Source: a bacterium
Lineage (GTDB): Bacteria; Pseudomonadota; Gammaproteobacteria; Burkholderiales; Burkholderiaceae_C
Assembly: GCA_030824555.1 (NCBI GenBank)
Contig: JAVBXK010000049.1
Location: 1-64,000, forward strand
Direction: 5' to 3'
DNA: 64,000 nt
Under the pieces are notes generated by a model. That model did no database searches. It was not told the origin of the DNA and saw nothing but the letters and a program-made list of their open reading frames with translations. Below, piece after piece: positions 1-10,386 of the stretch. The translations under genes and the position numbers were made by a program. How positions within the stretch are numbered: the first letter of the stretch is position 1; every line of letters starts with the position of its first letter.

Positions 1-124
1 TTGGATGGCATTTTGTGACATCGCACACCTCCTGGCTCCGCAAGTTGATCATCGCGTCTTGCTTCTTCTGACTCTGCTGCTGACTGAATGTTCCTCTGAG
101 GTATGTACCTAATCAGGCAAAAAT

Positions 125-148
125 GCCACCTGACGCTTTGTCGGTGGC
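125..148 (-). terminator. Intrinsic terminator downstream of the alpha/beta hydrolase gene
   Basis: Minus-strand reading GCCACC-GAC-AAAGC-GTC-A-GGTGGC followed by ATTTTTGC, just past the stop of the 168..1277 ORF. Confidence 0.6.
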
Positions 149-167
149 TACTTTTAGCTACGTTTAT

Positions 168-1277
168 TCATGGTTTGGCTTGGTTTGATGCCGGCTCGAA
201 CCTGGCCAGCAAATCGGTGTGACGGTGGGGCCAACTGGCCAAACGGGTCTGTTGACCGGCCAGCACGTCATTGAAAAACGCCAGCGTCAGTTCCAACGTG
301 GCAACCTTCACTTTGGCGTTCAGCGCTTGCCCACCGGTGTTCAGCCGGTCTGTGAACATGCTGTGCGAGCCTTCCCGGTACACCACCAGCGTTTTTCGCG
401 TGCTGCCGGTGTGCTCGTACAGGCTCACCCGGTCTTCAAAGCTGGACAGATAGCCGGGAATACGGATGTCGTCCCCCGTGGCTGTGATGTGCAAGGTGGG
501 GATGTGAATGGCCTTGACGATGTTCTGCGGCTCGCTTTCGCCATGAAAGGGCGGGGCGCTGATGATCACGGCGGCTTTCAACCGCTCGTCCCGCAGTTGC
601 ACCGGTCCTGTGCGCCGTTGCACTTCGGCCCCTGCAGCCAGCAGCACGGTGTTGGCCCCGTAGGAATGCCCGGCGGCCAGTATGCGGCTGCTGTCCAGCC
701 GGGGGGCCAGGCCTGGACTGGCCAGCACTTGGTCCAACGCAAAGCGCAGGTCGTGCACACGGTTGAGGGCTTCGCTTTCCTGTGCGGCATCGTGCATGCG
801 GGCCATCAGTGCCAACGGGTTGCCACTCCACAACCGGTTATCGCTGCCTTCGTGCTGCACGTGCAGACTGGCATAGCCCTGGGCCGCCCAGTTTTTGCCC
901 AGGTACGAATACCCCTCGCGCGAGCCCCCTATGCCGTGTGAAAACACGACCAGTGGCACGGGCTGCGCAAAGGCCGTGACGGGTGGCAAATACAGCTTGG
1001 CCTGTACGTTGCGCTGACGGGCACCGTCTTGCCACTGCAGGTAGTGGGACTCGTAGGCAGCTTCAGCGGGCAGCAGGTGGGCATCGATCAGGGCAGCTTG
1101 TTGCCGCGTGGTCCAGGTGGCCACCAGGCTGCCAGGCTCTGGGGGCGGGTTGGGTTTGCCTGCACAGGCAGTCAGCAAGGCTGCAGCCAACAGCAGCGGC
1201 ACGGCAGCCCAACGGGTCAGAAAATTGAACATCGGCGGGGTGGTGACCATGTGGTTGTGTGGGTTGGGTTCGTGCAA
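168..1277 (-). CDS. Alpha/beta hydrolase family lipoprotein (dienelactone-hydrolase-like)
   Basis: Lipobox LLTAC; nucleophile-elbow-like AAGHSYGA; FSHGIGGSREGYSYLG oxyanion region; C-terminal EGSHSMF. Confidence 0.8.
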   Translation of the reverse strand: MHEPNPHNHMVTTPPMFNFLTRWAAVPLLLAAALLTACAGKPNPPPEPGSLVATWTTRQQAALIDAHLLPAEAAYESHYLQWQDGARQRNVQAKLYLPPVTAFAQPVPLVVFSHGIGGSREGYSYLGKNWAAQGYASLHVQHEGSDNRLWSGNPLALMARMHDAAQESEALNRVHDLRFALDQVLASPGLAPRLDSSRILAAGHSYGANTVLLAAGAEVQRRTGPVQLRDERLKAAVIISAPPFHGESEPQNIVKAIHIPTLHITATGDDIRIPGYLSSFEDRVSLYEHTGSTRKTLVVYREGSHSMFTDRLNTGGQALNAKVKVATLELTLAFFNDVLAGQQTRLASWPHRHTDLLARFEPASNQAKP

Positions 1278-1409
1278 GCCCCTTCAGATGGCGGCAGATT
1301 CAAAGAGTTCAATCCGCACCCTGAGCCAGGTTTGCCGATGGTCATGGGAATGCATCATCCCGGAAGGCTGAACGGGTTCGGGCAGGCAGGGATGTTGCCC
1401 GGCCTCGAT

Positions 1410-3605
1410 TCAGGCATGCAGATGCAGTACCTCGGCCACTTTGTTGCGCAGCACTTGGGGGGGCGTGATGCGGTCAATGAGCCCCACGGCCCCCAATTCA
1501 ACCGATTTTTCGCTGATCTGAGCGTTGCTGCTGGCTGAAATCAGCATCACGGGCACATCCCGGGTGGCCGGGTTGGTTTTCATGGCTTGCAGTGCGCCAA
1601 ACCCGTCTACATCGGGCATGGCCACATCCATCAGTACCAGTTGCGGTGGTGGGTTGCTGCCCGCCATGTCAACGGCCCGCTGCCCACTTGTGGCAACGCG
1701 CAAATGGCACAGGTCACTCAGCAGACCAACCAGGAACGTCAGGTTGGCGGGGGTGTCATCGACCAGCAGCACCCATGGGCGGTTTGCCGGCGAGGCCGCT
1801 GTCGGTGGCGACGGCTTGCAACCTGCTTTGGTCAGCAGGTCCGCAGCTTCAGGCATTCGGTAGGCGAGCAGTGCGCGCTTGAAGGGTGCAAACACCTCGC
1901 CCAACACACCGGCCATGGCGTCGGCATGGGTCTCAAACAGTGAGAGAGCAGCCGGGTCATCCACGCTGACCAACGATGCCAACCGGCCGCACAGGCGTGT
2001 GGGTGAATCGCTGTCTGTCGGCAGAGTAGGCAGGGCCTCCGTTGTGGGGGGGCGTCGGTCAGTCGGCATGTCAGCAGCAGCGGGCGCGCGGCTGTCGGCC
2101 TCAGCCACGTCTCCCAACTGAAGCCACAGGGTGCACCAGAACTCCGATCCGTGACCGGGCACGCTGCTCACGCCGATTTCGCCTGACATCAGCTCCGCCA
2201 GCTTCTGTGAAATAGACAGGCCCAGGCCCGTGCCGCCAAACCGGCGGCTGGTGGAACTGTCGGCTTGGCTGAAGTTTTGAAACAGCTGTGTCATTTCGGC
2301 ACTGGTCAGGCCGATGCCGGTGTCCGTCACAGATATCCTCAGCTTGACCTTCTGATCCGGGCTTTGTTCCAGCCACTGCGCTCGCAGGCTCACCGATCCC
2401 TCTGAGGTGAACTTGATGGCATTGCTCAGCAGATTGAAGACGATTTCCTTGACCCGCAACGGGTCGCCACGCAGTACGAGATGCTGGAGCCGTGGTGGCA
2501 CGTCGAATTCGTAGCCCAGTTGCTTGTCAGCGGCTTCCACCGAAAAAATGGCCTTGCATTCCTCCAGCAGGTCGTTCAAACGGAACACCCTGTTTTCCAG
2601 CGCCAGCATGTGAGCTTCCATTTTGGAGAGGTCCAATACCTGCGTGATCAGGTCGTTCAGATGGCTGCTGCATTGCTTGAGCAGGTCTACCCGGCGCAGT
2701 TGGCCGGGCGTGAGATTTGATTTTTCAAGCAGATACAGCATGCCTGCAATGGTGCTCAGCGGCGTCCTGATTTCATGTGAAATGTTCGAAATGAACTCGG
2801 ACTTGATGCGTGTGGCCTCCTTGGCCAGTGCCATTTCACGCTTCAGCAGCACCTCACTCTGCAGCAGATCACGGTTCATCAACCTGTTTGTACGCAACGC
2901 AACGGCCAGCCTGTTGACAGCGTTTTCAATGGATTTGATTTCGGTGGTGTGCGAATTCAAGTCGATGGATTGGGGGGCATCGCCAGCATCGAGGCCCGAC
3001 AAGTGCTTGCCCAGTTTTTTCAGCGGCTCAATGAAGGCGATGCCCACATACAAAAGCGTCAGCAATTGCAGCGCAATGCCCAGCAGCAGCATCCAGATGT
3101 TGGACTGCAAGGATTCGGTCAAGTCATCTTCAACCGAGCTGATGCTCTCGTTGCCCAGCGCAATCGCCTCGAAAGACATCTGGTCTGACGAGTATTTCAT
3201 CCGGTCGGACAAGTCAGCCCACTTGTCCATGTAGTCATGGCGGTCGGCGTAATTGAAGTCTTTCAGCAGCTCGGTGACTTCTTCCACCAGTGCGCCCGCG
3301 ACGGCATCTTGCTGAAAATCCAGTGCGCCAGCATGTACCGACACGTAGTAGAGCCCTTGGTTGCTTCGTTCGGGCGTTTCCGAATAAATGACATTGTTTG
3401 CCTCGAACCGGAGTGAATCCAGGTCACGTGCCGTGCGCAACTGCTGAACCATCAAGGGCACAGTGTCTTTTTGGAGATCGGTGACGATCTTGATGATCTT
3501 CAACTGGTCGTAAACGATCCAGCCCGAATAACCGGCCAACACGACTGCAAACAGCACGGACAGCAAGAAAAACTGCCGTTTGGCGCCGATATCTTTGTGG
3601 CCCAT
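1410..3605 (-). CDS. Hybrid sensor histidine kinase / response regulator
   Basis: Two TM segments, H-box FISNISHEIRTPLSTIAG, N/G boxes (NLLSNAIKFT, DTGIGL, GGTGLGLSI), C-terminal receiver VLLVDDTPAN...LVLMDVAMPDVDG. Start taken at internal ATG (MGHKDIGAKRQ); the track ORF extends to 3701. Confidence 0.92.
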   Translation of the reverse strand: MGHKDIGAKRQFFLLSVLFAVVLAGYSGWIVYDQLKIIKIVTDLQKDTVPLMVQQLRTARDLDSLRFEANNVIYSETPERSNQGLYYVSVHAGALDFQQDAVAGALVEEVTELLKDFNYADRHDYMDKWADLSDRMKYSSDQMSFEAIALGNESISSVEDDLTESLQSNIWMLLLGIALQLLTLLYVGIAFIEPLKKLGKHLSGLDAGDAPQSIDLNSHTTEIKSIENAVNRLAVALRTNRLMNRDLLQSEVLLKREMALAKEATRIKSEFISNISHEIRTPLSTIAGMLYLLEKSNLTPGQLRRVDLLKQCSSHLNDLITQVLDLSKMEAHMLALENRVFRLNDLLEECKAIFSVEAADKQLGYEFDVPPRLQHLVLRGDPLRVKEIVFNLLSNAIKFTSEGSVSLRAQWLEQSPDQKVKLRISVTDTGIGLTSAEMTQLFQNFSQADSSTSRRFGGTGLGLSISQKLAELMSGEIGVSSVPGHGSEFWCTLWLQLGDVAEADSRAPAAADMPTDRRPPTTEALPTLPTDSDSPTRLCGRLASLVSVDDPAALSLFETHADAMAGVLGEVFAPFKRALLAYRMPEAADLLTKAGCKPSPPTAASPANRPWVLLVDDTPANLTFLVGLLSDLCHLRVATSGQRAVDMAGSNPPPQLVLMDVAMPDVDGFGALQAMKTNPATRDVPVMLISASSNAQISEKSVELGAVGLIDRITPPQVLRNKVAEVLHLHA

Positions 3606-3842
3606 CAAAAAGCGATCTTTCGGACAAAACGCATCAAAACTCAATGGATGGATTGCGTTGCGGTTGGCGTGCTTCGGTTGGTTGGGGCCGTGCACTGGCA
3701 ACGCGCCTCGTTGCTCGGCTCACGGCGGCTGTTATAAGCTCGACCATTCTCACCTGTGCCCACGTGACAAAGTGCTTGCAGGCGTGGCGTCACGGCACGG
3801 TGGCATGGATGAGGCTGGGATCAATGAACGTATGGTAGCGAC

Positions 3843-4898
3843 ATGAAATGGCATTTTTCAATCCTTCTGGCCGCGCTGAGCCTCTGCGGGCCCGTGCTCG
3901 CAGAGCCTCATGTTGTGATGGTGACGCCACGTGGTGAAACCATCATGGAGCAAGTGTTCAAGCAGGAATTGCGCCGTCGTGTGGGTGCGGTGCGTTTCAC
4001 GCTCATCAAGCCCGACTTGGACAACGCCGCTGAAATGAGGGCACTGCCCGAGCGGGTTCGCAGCATGCGGCCCAGTCTGATCTATGCCTGGGGCACGCCC
4101 TCAACCGTGGCGCTGGCGGGCGAATTCGATGCCCCCAAAATAAACGATATTCCCATTGTCTTTCTTGTTGTGGCCGATCCGCTGCGGGCCAAATTGGTCA
4201 AAGACTTGAAAACACCTGGGCGCAACGTCACGGGCACGTCTCACCTGGCACCGTTGCCGATACAGCTGACAGCCATGCGAGAATTCAAACCGTTCAAGGC
4301 GCTTGGAGTGGTTTACAACCCCACTGAAATCAACGTCAAGTTCATGCTTGAAGACCTTGCTGTCGAGGCCAAAAGAAGCGGTTTTCAGTTGTTGACACAG
4401 GCTGTTGGCCTGACGGCAACAGGCCAACCCGATCCGAAAACAATTGAACCCAGGGTCAAGCAGCTCAAGGAGCAGGGAGCCGAGTGGCTGTACATGGGGC
4501 CGGACTCTTTTGTGGCATTCACCCACCGCAAGCTCACCACCAGCGCAAGTGTTGAAGCCAAGTTGCCGTCCTTCACTGCAAACGAGTCGGCCATCCGTGA
4601 TGGCAATGCCCTGTTCGGGTTGTTTTCGCCAGTGGACAACCTGGCACGTTTCACTGCGGTGAAAGCCAGTCAGGTGCTGAAGCAGGAGCGAAAAATTGCG
4701 GACATTCCAGTGGAGACGCTGCAGCGGTTTTCCACTGCACTCAACCTGTGTACCGCCATGGCGTTGCGCGTGTTTCCGCCCTCGGCACTGTTCAAACTCA
4801 CTGATGTGATCGTGCCGGTCGTTGACGCAGCCCACCCGGAAGACGACTTCGGTAACACCCAGAATGCTCAGCAACCCAAGGGCTGTCGGCTGATGTGA
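3843..4898 (+). CDS. ABC transporter substrate-binding protein (ABC_sub_bind / PF04392-like), no adjacent permease
   Basis: Signal peptide; RSMRPSLIYAWGTPSTVAL, IPIVFLVVADPLRAKLV, NVTGTSHLAP motifs typical of the family. Confidence 0.82.
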   Translation: MKWHFSILLAALSLCGPVLAEPHVVMVTPRGETIMEQVFKQELRRRVGAVRFTLIKPDLDNAAEMRALPERVRSMRPSLIYAWGTPSTVALAGEFDAPKINDIPIVFLVVADPLRAKLVKDLKTPGRNVTGTSHLAPLPIQLTAMREFKPFKALGVVYNPTEINVKFMLEDLAVEAKRSGFQLLTQAVGLTATGQPDPKTIEPRVKQLKEQGAEWLYMGPDSFVAFTHRKLTTSASVEAKLPSFTANESAIRDGNALFGLFSPVDNLARFTAVKASQVLKQERKIADIPVETLQRFSTALNLCTAMALRVFPPSALFKLTDVIVPVVDAAHPEDDFGNTQNAQQPKGCRLM

Positions 4899-5046
4899 TC
4901 CGGACGCTTCAGACAACTGCCTGCACGGCATTGTCCGGCGCCCATCGCATCACACAGCGCTGCACGTCTTTGGCGCGCAGGACTGGTTTGCCATAGAAAA
5001 AACACAACGAAAGTGCCTCCAGTACTTTATTGACTAAGCACCACAG

Positions 5047-7905
5047 CTACAAAATTTGCCTGTTTTCCAGCAGCTGCTCGAAGGCCTCTCGTGGCATGGG
5101 GCGGCCGAACAGATAGCCCTGGAAGGCATGACACCCTTCGGCCAGCAAGAATTCATACTGGGCAGGGGTTTCAACCCCCTCGGCAATCACCTCCAGGCCC
5201 ATGCTCCGACCCAGCGCGATGACTGTCCGGGCAATGCTGGCGTCGTTCGGGTCTGACAGCACATCCCGCACGAACGACTGGTCAATTTTGAGTTGATCGA
5301 GCGGCAACTGTTTCAAGTAGCTCAATGACGAATAACCGGTGCCGAAGTCGTCGAGCGAAAAGCTGATGCCATGGGCCTTCAGCTGTTCCATTTTGGCGGT
5401 CACATCGGCCATGTCGCTGACCAGCAGGCTCTCGGTCAACTCCAGTTTCAGTTTGCTGGGACGGGCTCCCGTGCGCTGCAACACATCCATCACGGTCTGT
5501 GCAAAGTCGGGTTGGCTGAACTGCCGCACGCTGACGTTGACTGACAGCATCAAGTGGTGTCGCGTGGGGTTTGCCGCCCAACGAACCAGCTGTTGGCACG
5601 TGGCTTCCAGCACCCAGGTACCCAGCGGCAGGATCAGCCCCGTTTCCTCCGCCAGGCCGATGAATTCCAGGGGTGACACCACCCCACGAAGAGGATGCTG
5701 CCAGCGCAGCAACACCTCGGCCCCCGTGATGCGCAACGCCACGTCCAGCTGTGGCTGGAAGTGCAGCGTGAACTGCTGCTGTTCAATGGCCAGGCGCAAC
5801 TCGGTTTCAGAGGTGGCGCGAGCGATGACGCTGGCCTGCATGTGCGGGTAAAAGAACCGCAAGGTGTCGCGACCGGCTTCTTTGGCTTGGTACATGGCCA
5901 TGTCGGCATGTTTCATCAGGTCGTCAAGCGGCTGGCTTTGGTCCTTGAACAGTGTGATGCCCATGCTGGACGAACTGCGGTAGTGGTGAGTGGCCAGGTC
6001 ATAGGGCGCGTTCAAGGCGCGCAGAATTTTGTTGCCGATGGCTTCGGCTTCGTTCACGGCCGCAATCCGATCGATGCTGAGGTTTTCCAGCAGCACCACA
6101 AATTCGTCTCCACCCAAACGGGCCACGGTGTCGCACTCCCTGACGGCCAGCATCAGTCGGTCGCCCACCTGTTTCAACAGCGTGTCACCCATGGCGTGGC
6201 CGAGGGTGTCATTCAGGGTCTTGAACTTGTCAATGTCCAAGAACATCAGCGCACCGTGATGCTGACTGCGGGCACTGGAAAGCAGCGCATGCGCCAGGCG
6301 GTCGTGCAGCAGCCTTCGGTTGGGCAGGTGCGTCAGGGGGTCATAGAACGCGAGGCGTTTGATTTCCTCTTCAGTCGCTTTGCGCTGAGTGATGTCGGTG
6401 AGCGTGGCCACGAAATGGGTGACCTGCTCGGCGTCGTCCTTCACGGCGGTGATGGTCAGCCACTCCGGGTACACCGCACCGTCCTTTCGGCGGTTCCAAA
6501 CCTCGCCTTTCCACGAGCCAGTTTCACCCAGGGTTTTGTACATGGCGGCGTAAAAAGAAGCATCGTGACGGCCGGAAGCCAGGAACCGGGGTGTTTGCCC
6601 GACAACTTCCAACGCGCTGTAGCCGGTCATGCTGACGAATGCACTGTTGACCTGCAAGATGCGCTGTTTGGCATCGGTGACGAACATGCCTTCCTGCGAT
6701 TCGAATGCGGTGGCCGCGATGCGCTGGCGCACATCTGCCTCGCGGCGTTTGTCGATGCTTTCAAGGAAAGCGTTGAACCAGCTGACCAGCTCCCTGATCT
6801 GGGCCAGCGAGGTGGGAAGCTGCATGCGCCACTCCTCGGGCAGCTTGCCGTCTTGAAACTGCTGGAATCCTGCCGAAATGTCGCCAATGGGCTGCACCAC
6901 CCGCTTCACGAACAGGTGCACGAATACAGCCACCATCAGCACACTCACCAGCAACAGCAGGCCGCCCACCTGCCGGATGTTGCCCATGGCGGCCGTGAGT
7001 GTGCGGGTGGGCACGATGCTGACGACGAACCAGTCGACGCCTGGGATTTTTTCATACGACAACAGCACGTTGTGCTGCCCCAGCCGCTGAATGAACGAGC
7101 CTGAGTTGCCCGCCAGCAACCGCGCAAAATCTGGGGCCACCGCTTCCCCTATGCGTGCTTTGTCGGGGTGGTAGATCAAGCGCGTCTGGTCGTCCACCAC
7201 CAGCAGCTGCGCCCCTTCTCCCAGGGGGGCCTGGCTCAGGTGTGCATGCAGCACATCGGTTGAATAGTTGATCAGCAGCATGCCGACGGGCTCGGCCATC
7301 AGCCATGAAGAATTGCTGCGCATGACCAGTTTCGTGGCTGCAATGACCTTCTGTGTGTTGGAGTAACGTTGTATGTTGTCCTGCACCCCGTGCCACACCA
7401 CCGAAGCACTGGATTTTGTGGTGGTGGCCAGCAGTTGGTCGCGCAGGCCCGAGCGCTCGTCCACCGTGGTCAATGAATCGCCTACGTGGTAGTGCTTGCC
7501 ATTCATTGAGAACAGGTCTATGGACACCAGACCCTTCATGTTCCGGTAGTTGCTGAGCAAGTAGCCGATCCGCGCCCGTGTGGCCAGGTGGTCGTAGCTG
7601 GTGGCCGCGTTGTCGCCGCTGACGGCTTGCAACGATTTGCCAATTTCCTCGATCTGACCGAGGTTGGCTGCCAATGCCTCGATCTGCTCGATCTGCATCC
7701 GCAGGTAGTCACGCTGGTTGATCAGCACGGCCTGGTGCTGGTCGGCTGCCATGTTCAGGATGGTCTGCTCGGTCGCACGGCTCGATGCGATGTAGTACAC
7801 CAGCAAGGGCAACAGGCCCATGGCCAGCAGCATGGCGGCCAATTGAAGCGCGAACCGGTGCTTGAGACGGGTCAGCCGCAACCACTTGTCGACGATTGCG
7901 CTCAC
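5047..7905 (-). CDS. Membrane sensor with periplasmic (dCache-like) domain, PAS, GGDEF and EAL domains
   Basis: LGGDEFVVLL; GAEVLLRW; DFGTGYSSLSYLKQLPLDQLKIDQSFV; PAS ILQVNSAFVSMTGYSALEVVGQTPRFL; two TM segments. Confidence 0.93.
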   Translation of the reverse strand: MSAIVDKWLRLTRLKHRFALQLAAMLLAMGLLPLLVYYIASSRATEQTILNMAADQHQAVLINQRDYLRMQIEQIEALAANLGQIEEIGKSLQAVSGDNAATSYDHLATRARIGYLLSNYRNMKGLVSIDLFSMNGKHYHVGDSLTTVDERSGLRDQLLATTTKSSASVVWHGVQDNIQRYSNTQKVIAATKLVMRSNSSWLMAEPVGMLLINYSTDVLHAHLSQAPLGEGAQLLVVDDQTRLIYHPDKARIGEAVAPDFARLLAGNSGSFIQRLGQHNVLLSYEKIPGVDWFVVSIVPTRTLTAAMGNIRQVGGLLLLVSVLMVAVFVHLFVKRVVQPIGDISAGFQQFQDGKLPEEWRMQLPTSLAQIRELVSWFNAFLESIDKRREADVRQRIAATAFESQEGMFVTDAKQRILQVNSAFVSMTGYSALEVVGQTPRFLASGRHDASFYAAMYKTLGETGSWKGEVWNRRKDGAVYPEWLTITAVKDDAEQVTHFVATLTDITQRKATEEEIKRLAFYDPLTHLPNRRLLHDRLAHALLSSARSQHHGALMFLDIDKFKTLNDTLGHAMGDTLLKQVGDRLMLAVRECDTVARLGGDEFVVLLENLSIDRIAAVNEAEAIGNKILRALNAPYDLATHHYRSSSSMGITLFKDQSQPLDDLMKHADMAMYQAKEAGRDTLRFFYPHMQASVIARATSETELRLAIEQQQFTLHFQPQLDVALRITGAEVLLRWQHPLRGVVSPLEFIGLAEETGLILPLGTWVLEATCQQLVRWAANPTRHHLMLSVNVSVRQFSQPDFAQTVMDVLQRTGARPSKLKLELTESLLVSDMADVTAKMEQLKAHGISFSLDDFGTGYSSLSYLKQLPLDQLKIDQSFVRDVLSDPNDASIARTVIALGRSMGLEVIAEGVETPAQYEFLLAEGCHAFQGYLFGRPMPREAFEQLLENRQIL

Positions 7906-8918
7906 TTCAAGGACAGCTTGGTGACCAGCGCGGCGTCGACGTTGACCTCCATGGGTACGGTTTCGCCGCGCAGCAATTGCAACGCCGTGGTGATACCCAG
8001 ATAACCTTGTTGGCTGGCCTGCTGATCGATGGTGGCGGCCAGCTGGCCTGCATGCAATGCTGTTTTGGCTTCATCCAGTGCGTCGAATCCGGCCACCAGC
8101 ACGTGTTTGTGACCGGACTCTTGCAGGTACTTGATGACACCGATGGCCATCATGTCGTTCGCACAGAACACCACACCGATTTTGGGGTGGGCCTTGAACA
8201 GGCGCTGGACCACGTCATAGGCTTCGTCAATTTTCCAGTTGGCTGTTTCGCGTGCAACCACCTTCAAATTGGGGTTGCTTTTGAACGCGCGCTCGGCACC
8301 TGCCTTGCGTTGCTGAGCGTTGTCAGCAGAGCGAATGCCTTCAATGATGGCGGCTTCTGTGGGCTGGGTGATCTGGTCGGCCACGAACTTGGCTGCCTTG
8401 AATGCGCCTTCTTCGTTGTCAACACTGATGAAGGGCACGGCTTTCATGCCAATGGCTTGCATGGCCTGTGCACTCAGGCGGTTGTCGATGTTGACCACTT
8501 GGATACCTGCGTCCTGTGCCTTTTTCAGCACAGGAACCAATCGCATTGAATCGCCAGGTGCAATGACGATGGCTTTGGCCTTGGCCTGAATTTCATGCTC
8601 GACCAGTTGAATTTGCTGCTCGATGGACGTTTCCTGGGTGGCAGTCTGTACCTGCAGGTCAATGCCGGTGGCCTGCTGAGCCCGCCGTGCGCCTTTTTCC
8701 ATTTCCACAAAAAATGGGTTGGTCAGTGTTTTCATGACCAATGCCACCCGCACCCCCGTAGCGGGTTTTTCAACTGCCTTGGGCGGTGCCGTACCTGTTG
8801 TGACTGACTCCACAGACGGGCCTTTGGCATCCCCGCAGGATGCCACGAACAAAGCGCACAACGATGCCATGAGCAAGCGACGAGAAACCATGATGAACCT
8901 GTATTTTTTAAACGCCAA
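7902..8918 (-). CDS. Periplasmic sugar-binding-type lipoprotein (Peripla_BP_4/LacI-type)
   Basis: Lipobox LFVASCG; VALVMKTLTNPFFVEMEKGARRAQQ, VVNIDNRL, GVVFCANDMMAIGVI; 4-nt overlap with downstream 7905 start. Alternative start at 8891. Confidence 0.88.
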   Translation of the reverse strand: MAFKKYRFIMVSRRLLMASLCALFVASCGDAKGPSVESVTTGTAPPKAVEKPATGVRVALVMKTLTNPFFVEMEKGARRAQQATGIDLQVQTATQETSIEQQIQLVEHEIQAKAKAIVIAPGDSMRLVPVLKKAQDAGIQVVNIDNRLSAQAMQAIGMKAVPFISVDNEEGAFKAAKFVADQITQPTEAAIIEGIRSADNAQQRKAGAERAFKSNPNLKVVARETANWKIDEAYDVVQRLFKAHPKIGVVFCANDMMAIGVIKYLQESGHKHVLVAGFDALDEAKTALHAGQLAATIDQQASQQGYLGITTALQLLRGETVPMEVNVDAALVTKLSLK

Positions 8919-9091
8919 CGATCTCTGAAGATGTTACCGACAAGCTTGCAATCGAAGATCGGGGATTGTGCCCATATGACACCTGCATGTCGCATGGAGG
9001 TCACAGCCTGATTTTTCGTCAGCTCTGTGTAGGAAAAATACAGGTCTGGTGGCCGACCTGAGAGCAGAACGGTCCAAAAGTACAAGAATAG

Positions 9092-10357
<1,266 letters not shown>

Positions 10358-10386
10358 CTGGAAAGCACGGCGGGGCAGGGTGCAAG

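Noticed and set aside
5695-7104. 469-aa antisense ORF over the GGDEF/EAL gene
   Set aside because: Same codon-bias artefact; Gln/His/Val-rich, no family features.
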